Below, piece after piece: positions 62,613 through 64,000 of a stretch of DNA of 64,000 nucleotides. The stretch lies in NCBI RefSeq assembly GCF_031179285.1, contig NZ_JAPSHY010000014.1, forward strand, positions 19,552 through 83,551. Reading direction: 5' to 3'. The position numbers and the translations under genes were made by a program. The stretch's first letter is position 1. Each line of letters starts with the position of its first letter. The notes beneath the pieces are model-generated. The model did no database searches, was not told the DNA's origin, and saw nothing but the letters and a program-made list of their open reading frames with translations. The stretch is from Microbacterium sp. (lineage in GTDB: Bacteria > Actinomycetota > Actinomycetes > Actinomycetales > Microbacteriaceae).

Positions 62613-63908
62613 ATGCACACCACCCGACGCCGTGCGCTGCGACGCACCGTCACGGCCCTTGCGGTCACCGCTCTGATCGCCGGCCCTCTCGCGGCCTGCG
62701 CATCCGGCGGCGAGGCCGCTCGCGAAGAGCCCATCACCGCCGAGGGCACCGACGACGGTTCGACCCTGACCCTTTGGACCCGCGCTCCCATCGAGCGCCA
62801 GGCGAAGCTTCTGGTCGACGCGTACAACGCCAGCCACGAGAACCAGGTCGAGCTCACCGTGGTCCCCAACGACGACTACGTCGCCAAGGTCGGCGCTGCC
62901 GCAGGATCCGGAGGGCTTCCGGACCTGTTCGCCGCAGACATCGTGTACGTGCCCAACTGGGCGGAGCAGGGCCTGTTCGCCGACATCTCCGAACAGATCG
63001 ACGGCCTCGACTTCAAGGACGAGATCAACCAGGGCCACCTCGCCGCCGGCACCGTCGACGACAAGGAGTACGTGCTGCCGTTCGCCCTCGACCTCTCGAT
63101 GCTCTTCTGGAACAAGGAGCTCTTCGCCGAGGCGGGCCTGGACCCCGAGAAGGCACCCGCGACGCTCGAGGAGTTCTCTGCGGCCGCGCAGGCGGTGCAG
63201 GCGCTGAACAAGCCGGACACCTACGGCACGGCCACCGGCCTGAACTGTGGTGGATGCCTCGTCTTCACCTGGTTCCCGTCGGTCTGGGCCTCTGGTGATG
63301 AGGTCATGAGCGATGACGGCACGGAGTCGCTGCTCAACGGCGACGCCGCCCAGGCCGTGTACGACACGTGGGCCGAGCTGCAGGAGGCGGGCGCGGTGCT
63401 TCCGAGCTCGACCGATGAAGCCGGCCCCACCTGGACGGCGGCGTTCAGCGAGGGCAAGGTCGGCGTGATGCCTTTCCCCGCGACACTCCTGCCGTCGCTC
63501 GAGTTCGACGCCGGCGTGGCCGGCATCCCGGGCGTTGACGGCGGGGTCTCCACCTTTGTCGGCGGCGACGGCATCGGCATCTCGAAGGACTCGAAGAAGT
63601 CCGCTCAGGCCTGGAACTTCCTCAACTGGATGATGTCGGAGGAGGCGCAGGTCGAGGTGCTCGCCAAGGACGGCAACGCGGTCTCGCGCGGAGACCTCGC
63701 CGACAACGAGTACGCCGCAGCGGATCCGCGTCTGGTGACGATCAACGAGGTCGCGGCAGAGGGCAGCACGCCCGTCGCGCTGAACTTCCAGCAGGCGTTC
63801 AACGCGCCCGGCAGCCCGTGGCTCTCGCTCGTACGCAACCGGGTGCTCGACGGCGCGGACTCCGTCGACGCCGACAACGACGAGATCACAGCGATCCTTT
63901 CGCAGTGA
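62613..63908 (+). CDS. Sugar ABC transporter substrate-binding lipoprotein
   Basis: 431 residues from an ATG with GGAGG upstream. A basic N-terminus and hydrophobic stretch end in the lipobox LAAC (Cys about residue 29), so it is a surface-anchored lipoprotein. The bacterial solute-binding family 1 fold is seen in STLTLWTRAPIERQAKLLVDAYNASHENQVELTVVPNDDY, YVLPFALDLSMLFWNKELFAEAGLD and GGDGIGISKDSKKSAQAWNFLNWMMSEEAQ. It binds a sugar or oligosaccharide for import. The transporter permease genes would follow beyond the window. Confidence 0.94.
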   Translation: MHTTRRRALRRTVTALAVTALIAGPLAACASGGEAAREEPITAEGTDDGSTLTLWTRAPIERQAKLLVDAYNASHENQVELTVVPNDDYVAKVGAAAGSGGLPDLFAADIVYVPNWAEQGLFADISEQIDGLDFKDEINQGHLAAGTVDDKEYVLPFALDLSMLFWNKELFAEAGLDPEKAPATLEEFSAAAQAVQALNKPDTYGTATGLNCGGCLVFTWFPSVWASGDEVMSDDGTESLLNGDAAQAVYDTWAELQEAGAVLPSSTDEAGPTWTAAFSEGKVGVMPFPATLLPSLEFDAGVAGIPGVDGGVSTFVGGDGIGISKDSKKSAQAWNFLNWMMSEEAQVEVLAKDGNAVSRGDLADNEYAAADPRLVTINEVAAEGSTPVALNFQQAFNAPGSPWLSLVRNRVLDGADSVDADNDEITAILSQ

Positions 63909-63967
63909 TCCGAGGTGGGGCGGCGCCCAGTGCGCCGCCCCACCGACCCCGAACGAGAGAGATCGAC

Positions 63968-64000
63968 ATGACTTCGAGCGCGACCACCGAGCGCCGCCGC
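63968..64000 (+). CDS. Start of the next gene, probably sugar ABC permease (truncated)
   Basis: Only 11 codons (MTSSATTERRR) lie inside the window, after an ACGAGAGAGATC ribosome site, 59 nt downstream of the binding-protein gene. A basic, Ser/Thr-rich N-terminus is common in MalF-type permeases. The identification rests on position alone. Confidence 0.5.
   Translation, partial: MTSSATTERRR

Overview
The window is GC-rich, gene-dense actinobacterial chromosome, most likely Microbacterium or a close Microbacteriaceae relative. The basis is base composition, many 1-4 nt ATGA/GTGA gene overlaps, frequent GTG starts, plausible leaderless genes, and the sugar-catabolic, ETF and solitary methyltransferase gene content. 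This placement is inference. I see no rRNA, tRNA, CRISPR array, transposase, phage gene or plasmid gene, so it reads as core or soft-core chromosome.

Layout. 1-9.3 kb: a truncated Gfo/Idh/MocA dehydrogenase, a LacI regulator divergent from galT-galK-galE, and a coupled ROK regulator / ChbG-type deacetylase / GPH sugar symporter operon. 9.5-13.3 kb: Lrp, FAD amine oxidase, cupin and a carboxylesterase. 13.3-21.4 kb: a solitary DNA methyltransferase coupled to a lipoate ligase, an alpha/beta hydrolase, CutC, a MarR-MFS efflux pair, a BCCT osmolyte carrier and a small acidic protein. 21.4-29.1 kb: rocD-ddaH, a small membrane protein/XRE/oxidoreductase operon and a bifunctional putA. Together with the Lrp/oxidase genes these point to arginine, ornithine and proline use. 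29.2-33.6 kb: three coupled anchored proteins of unknown role facing a polytopic membrane protein, then a thioesterase and a GNAT enzyme.

33.6-38.2 kb: an etfB-etfA-membrane cytochrome b operon. The cytochrome carries three copies of the motif RRGLPRV(A/P)GGEPWPP in a disordered N-terminus. A MarR/SRPBCC pair is divergent from it. 38.3-44.6 kb: a five-gene set combining a FecCD-type metal-chelate importer with a heterodimeric exporter-fold ABC pair, behind a Fur/Zur-like box. 45-49.6 kb: a valine/isobutyrate degradation operon (mmsA, acyl-CoA dehydrogenase, mmsB, enoyl-CoA hydratase). 50-64 kb: pentose catabolism (ROK regulator, xylA-xylB; araD-araB-araA-aldose epimerase with a LacI regulator), an extended SDR, and a LacI regulator divergent from a sugar ABC transporter that runs off the window.

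Together the genes suit a plant- or soil-associated heterotroph living on galactose, xylose, arabinose, amino-sugar oligomers, branched-chain amino acids and arginine/proline. Non-coding features include two different dispersed palindromic repeat families, each seen twice (one copy lies in frame inside the methyltransferase gene), several operator palindromes, and an unexplained hairpin between the divergent mmsA and monooxygenase genes.
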